A DNA stretch of 64,000 nt, taken from NCBI RefSeq assembly GCF_021245985.1, contig NZ_JAJQXA010000014.1, forward strand, positions 43,973 to 107,972, given 5' to 3'. A model generated the notes under the pieces. It was given only the letters and a program-made list of their open reading frames with translations, searched no databases and had not been told where the DNA came from. Positions within the stretch are counted from its first letter, which is position 1. Each line of letters begins with the position of its first letter. Below, piece after piece: positions 61,939-64,000 of the stretch. Position numbers and translations under genes: made by a program. Origin of the DNA: Flavobacterium soyae. Lineage in GTDB: Bacteria > Bacteroidota > Bacteroidia > Flavobacteriales > Flavobacteriaceae.

Positions 61939-62808
61939 TTAAGGAACAGCCAGTTTCATTTGTTTGGGCAGAATATGAATTTCTAATGACTTTTGTGCTC
62001 CGCAATATTCACCGTCAATTTGAAAATGAACCGGATAATCTGTTTTTATTTCTGCCTTATCTGTCGAAATAATAACTATATCTTCAGAATCAATTGGCAT
62101 GTTTCCGGTAATAATTTTTCCAATTAGTAACAAATCCAGACTTTTTAAAATTACTAATTCAAATTTTCCGTCGTTCATTGCACCATTTGGGTTAATGATT
62201 ACGCCCGTTCCGTATTTCTGCGAATTAGCAATAACAATCATTCTTGCAACATGATCAACAGTTTTATTGTTTGCTGATATTGTTGCGACAAAAGGTTCAT
62301 CAGGTTCTGTTAATGTCGTAAAAGCCTGCAAGGCATAACCCCAAAAACCTCTTACATCGCTTTGTTCATAATTTTTGACCAGATTGGCATTCAAACCAAG
62401 ATCACTTAAATGAATACTTTTTTTGCCATTAATACAAATCATATCCATTTCAATATAATGATTCTGAAAAGCAATTTTAAGGTTTTCCTCAATTCCCACA
62501 GGCAGATTTAAATCGACCGAAAGTCCGTTTGCAGATCCGGCTGGCAAAATCCCAATAATCACATCCTGTTCTTCCATCGCTTCAGCAACCATTTTAATGG
62601 TTCCGTCGCCGCCGGCAACTATAATTCGTTCCGGCAGATATTGATTATATAGTGCCTGTATTTCTTTTAAATCATTTTTACCCGTAGTTTCATAAACCTT
62701 CAAACCAAAATAATTTGTAGCTGCAAACTCCCTAACAGCCTCAATTAAACTTGATTTATCTAGGTCTCCTGAAATAGGATTTACAACAAATAAGACATTC
62801 TTTTTCAA
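61939..62808 (-). CDS. YegS/DagK-type lipid kinase
   Basis: The 289-residue enzyme has VNPISGDLDKSSLIE near the N-terminus, the glycine-rich IIVAGGDGTIKMVAEAM nucleotide-binding loop, GILPAGSANGLSVDLNLP, a lipid-side segment YGTGVIINPNGAMNDGKFEL and QIDGEYCG near the C-terminus. It would phosphorylate diacylglycerol or a related lipid. The length is standard. It is divergent from the phosphatase gene, with starts 64 bp apart. Confidence 0.9.
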   Translation of the reverse strand: MKKNVLFVVNPISGDLDKSSLIEAVREFAATNYFGLKVYETTGKNDLKEIQALYNQYLPERIIVAGGDGTIKMVAEAMEEQDVIIGILPAGSANGLSVDLNLPVGIEENLKIAFQNHYIEMDMICINGKKSIHLSDLGLNANLVKNYEQSDVRGFWGYALQAFTTLTEPDEPFVATISANNKTVDHVARMIVIANSQKYGTGVIINPNGAMNDGKFELVILKSLDLLLIGKIITGNMPIDSEDIVIISTDKAEIKTDYPVHFQIDGEYCGAQKSLEIHILPKQMKLAVP

Positions 62809-62871
62809 AATTTTATTTTTAAAACCAATTAAAATAATTAATTTACAGTGTTATATAAATATACGGAATTA

Positions 62872-63834
62872 ATGAAACCTATTTTACAATTATATCGGGG
62901 TTATGCCAATGAAGAAGAATTAATTGTAATGGGACATGTCTTTAAGAGAACGTATGATTATGATTTTCAAAAGAAAAACTTAAAAAATGCACGTTCGGTT
63001 GTCAATCAATTCAGAATAAAAACTATTGAAAATTTTGATGTTTACCTAAAATTCAACAAACAGGAGATACATACAAAAACGCTGGACGATGGTTATTTTA
63101 ATTTTTGCATTCCGCTTGAAAAAGAAACTCATTTTGGGTGGATCGAATATGAAGTGAGTATCAAATATGGTGGCAAAACTATTATTTCAAAAGGAAGCTT
63201 TATACGCCCGCATAAAGGGAATTTAGGAATTATTTCTGATATCGACGATACTTTTTTGATTTCGCATACGCGGAATATCTTCAAAAAAATGTACATCTTA
63301 CTTTTCAAAAATGTAAATGACCGAAAGGTTTTTAAAGATGTTGTACCGCATTATCAGGCTTTAAGTTCGGCCGGACGTCACAATAAAGAAGAAGAAAATG
63401 CTTTTTTTTATGTTTCGAGCAGCGAATGGAATTTGTACCGCTTTATTGTACAATTTACCAAAATACATCATCTGCCGCGCGCCGTTATTTTATTAAAAGA
63501 TATTAGAAGAGGTGTTACTGATTTCTTCATGAGCGGGCGTGGAAATCACGATCATAAATTTGAAAAAATAAAGCATGTTTTAGAATTTTATCCTAATCTT
63601 AAATATGTTTTATTGGGAGATGATTCTCAGCATGATCCGGTTTTATACGAGCGAATCTGCAAAATTTTCCCTGTTACCGTAATTGCTGTTTACATTAGAC
63701 AAACGGGTAAAAGCAAAAAAAAGGAAATCAAAAAGGTCATGAAAAATTTAGAATCGCTCGATGTTTCTGTTTGTTATTTTAAAGAAAGCAGCGAGGCGAT
63801 TGCGCATTCTAAGTCTATTGGGGTTATTAAATAG
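62872..63834 (+). CDS. App1-like (DUF2183) phosphatidate phosphatase
   Basis: I start at ATG 62872 (MKPILQLYRGYANEEEL); a GTG at 62848 would add eight residues. The 320-residue product carries the catalytic motif GIISDIDDTFLISHTRN (DxDxT/HAD-like) near residue 130, preceded by an N-terminal beta domain (FKRTYDYDFQKKNL, FGWIEYEVSIKYGGK). LLGDDSQHDPVLYE is a later acidic motif. App1-type enzymes remove phosphate from phosphatidate. Divergent placement beside a lipid kinase suggests an opposing pair in lipid phosphorylation; that link is an inference. Confidence 0.85.
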   Translation: MKPILQLYRGYANEEELIVMGHVFKRTYDYDFQKKNLKNARSVVNQFRIKTIENFDVYLKFNKQEIHTKTLDDGYFNFCIPLEKETHFGWIEYEVSIKYGGKTIISKGSFIRPHKGNLGIISDIDDTFLISHTRNIFKKMYILLFKNVNDRKVFKDVVPHYQALSSAGRHNKEEENAFFYVSSSEWNLYRFIVQFTKIHHLPRAVILLKDIRRGVTDFFMSGRGNHDHKFEKIKHVLEFYPNLKYVLLGDDSQHDPVLYERICKIFPVTVIAVYIRQTGKSKKKEIKKVMKNLESLDVSVCYFKESSEAIAHSKSIGVIK

Positions 63835-64000
63835 TTTTTTGTTTCAGGTTTCAGGTTTTGAACTGAATGAATATTTTACCGCAAAGATTCTGTGTTGATT
63901 TCCAAATTAAAATCTTAATTTTTATTAGTTTTGTTTTTTCAAGACAGTCTTTGAGCTAGTCTCTATAGCGTGTAAAGCCATTTGTGTTTTCACGCTATTT

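Overview
The window looks like a chromosomal segment of a Flavobacterium-type Bacteroidota. The DNA is AT-rich. There is a T9SS type A sorting-domain protein, exported lipoproteins, an RHS/SpvB toxin of the flavobacterial type, families such as DUF4494, DUF4269 and DUF1761, a textbook Bacteroidota promoter (TTG, 19 nt, TAnnTTTG) in front of an initiator tRNA, and several kinds of dispersed palindromic repeat.

Layout. (1) 0.1-5.9 kb: an exported fibronectin-III protein, a YD-repeat lipoprotein, a 5'-truncated and nonsense-interrupted copy of the type II topoisomerase A subunit (parC/gyrA family), and about 1 kb of nested inverted repeats. (2) 5.9-36.6 kb: a complete extracellular contractile injection system (eCIS, PVC/Afp-like), all on the + strand. 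The order is Pvc16-like cap, an unknown protein, one very large sheath, two tubes, a DUF5908 protein, a LysM baseplate protein, a VgrG-like spike, PAAR tip, gp25, baseplate J, a Pvc12-like protein, a 1151-aa PKD protein in the tail-fibre position, and the tape measure. A cargo module follows: a nucleotidyltransferase-like protein, two paralogous GT-A-like proteins, two DUF4157 proteins (one ending in a putative PD-(D/E)xK nuclease toxin), a candidate immunity protein and a peptidoglycan-binding/CHAP-like hydrolase. The Pvc15-like AAA+ ATPase closes the cluster. (3) 36.6-48.7 kb: mostly housekeeping and regulatory genes. These are a cytidylyltransferase, a homocysteine methyltransferase-family protein, a divergent HTH locus with a palindromic operator candidate, an outer-membrane beta-barrel, a LytS/LytTR two-component pair, DUF4494, a GT39 glycosyltransferase, DUF4269, tRNA-fMet, an exported ASKHA-fold protein and a polyprenyl synthase. 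(4) 48.8-58.4 kb: a second polymorphic-toxin island on the minus strand, with a short T9SS-signal protein, a ~2420-aa SpvB/FG-GAP/RHS protein ending in a papain-like Cys/His domain, and a lipoprotein candidate immunity gene. It is flanked by palindromic repeats. (5) 58.4-64 kb: a small unknown protein, an LRR protein, DUF1761, a FemAB/GNAT-like protein, a lipid kinase and an App1-like phosphatase.

How it fits together. The eCIS genes form one long transcription unit with tiny gaps or overlaps. Structural genes come first, cargo genes are inserted between the tape measure and the ATPase, and the cargo proteins share an N-terminal motif and a DUF4157 HExxH domain. The RHS island is a physically separate toxin system whose proteins carry Sec signals, and one carries a T9SS C-terminal signal. 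The window therefore holds two independent toxin-delivery loci. All functional assignments come from motif reading of the sequence; no database search was run.
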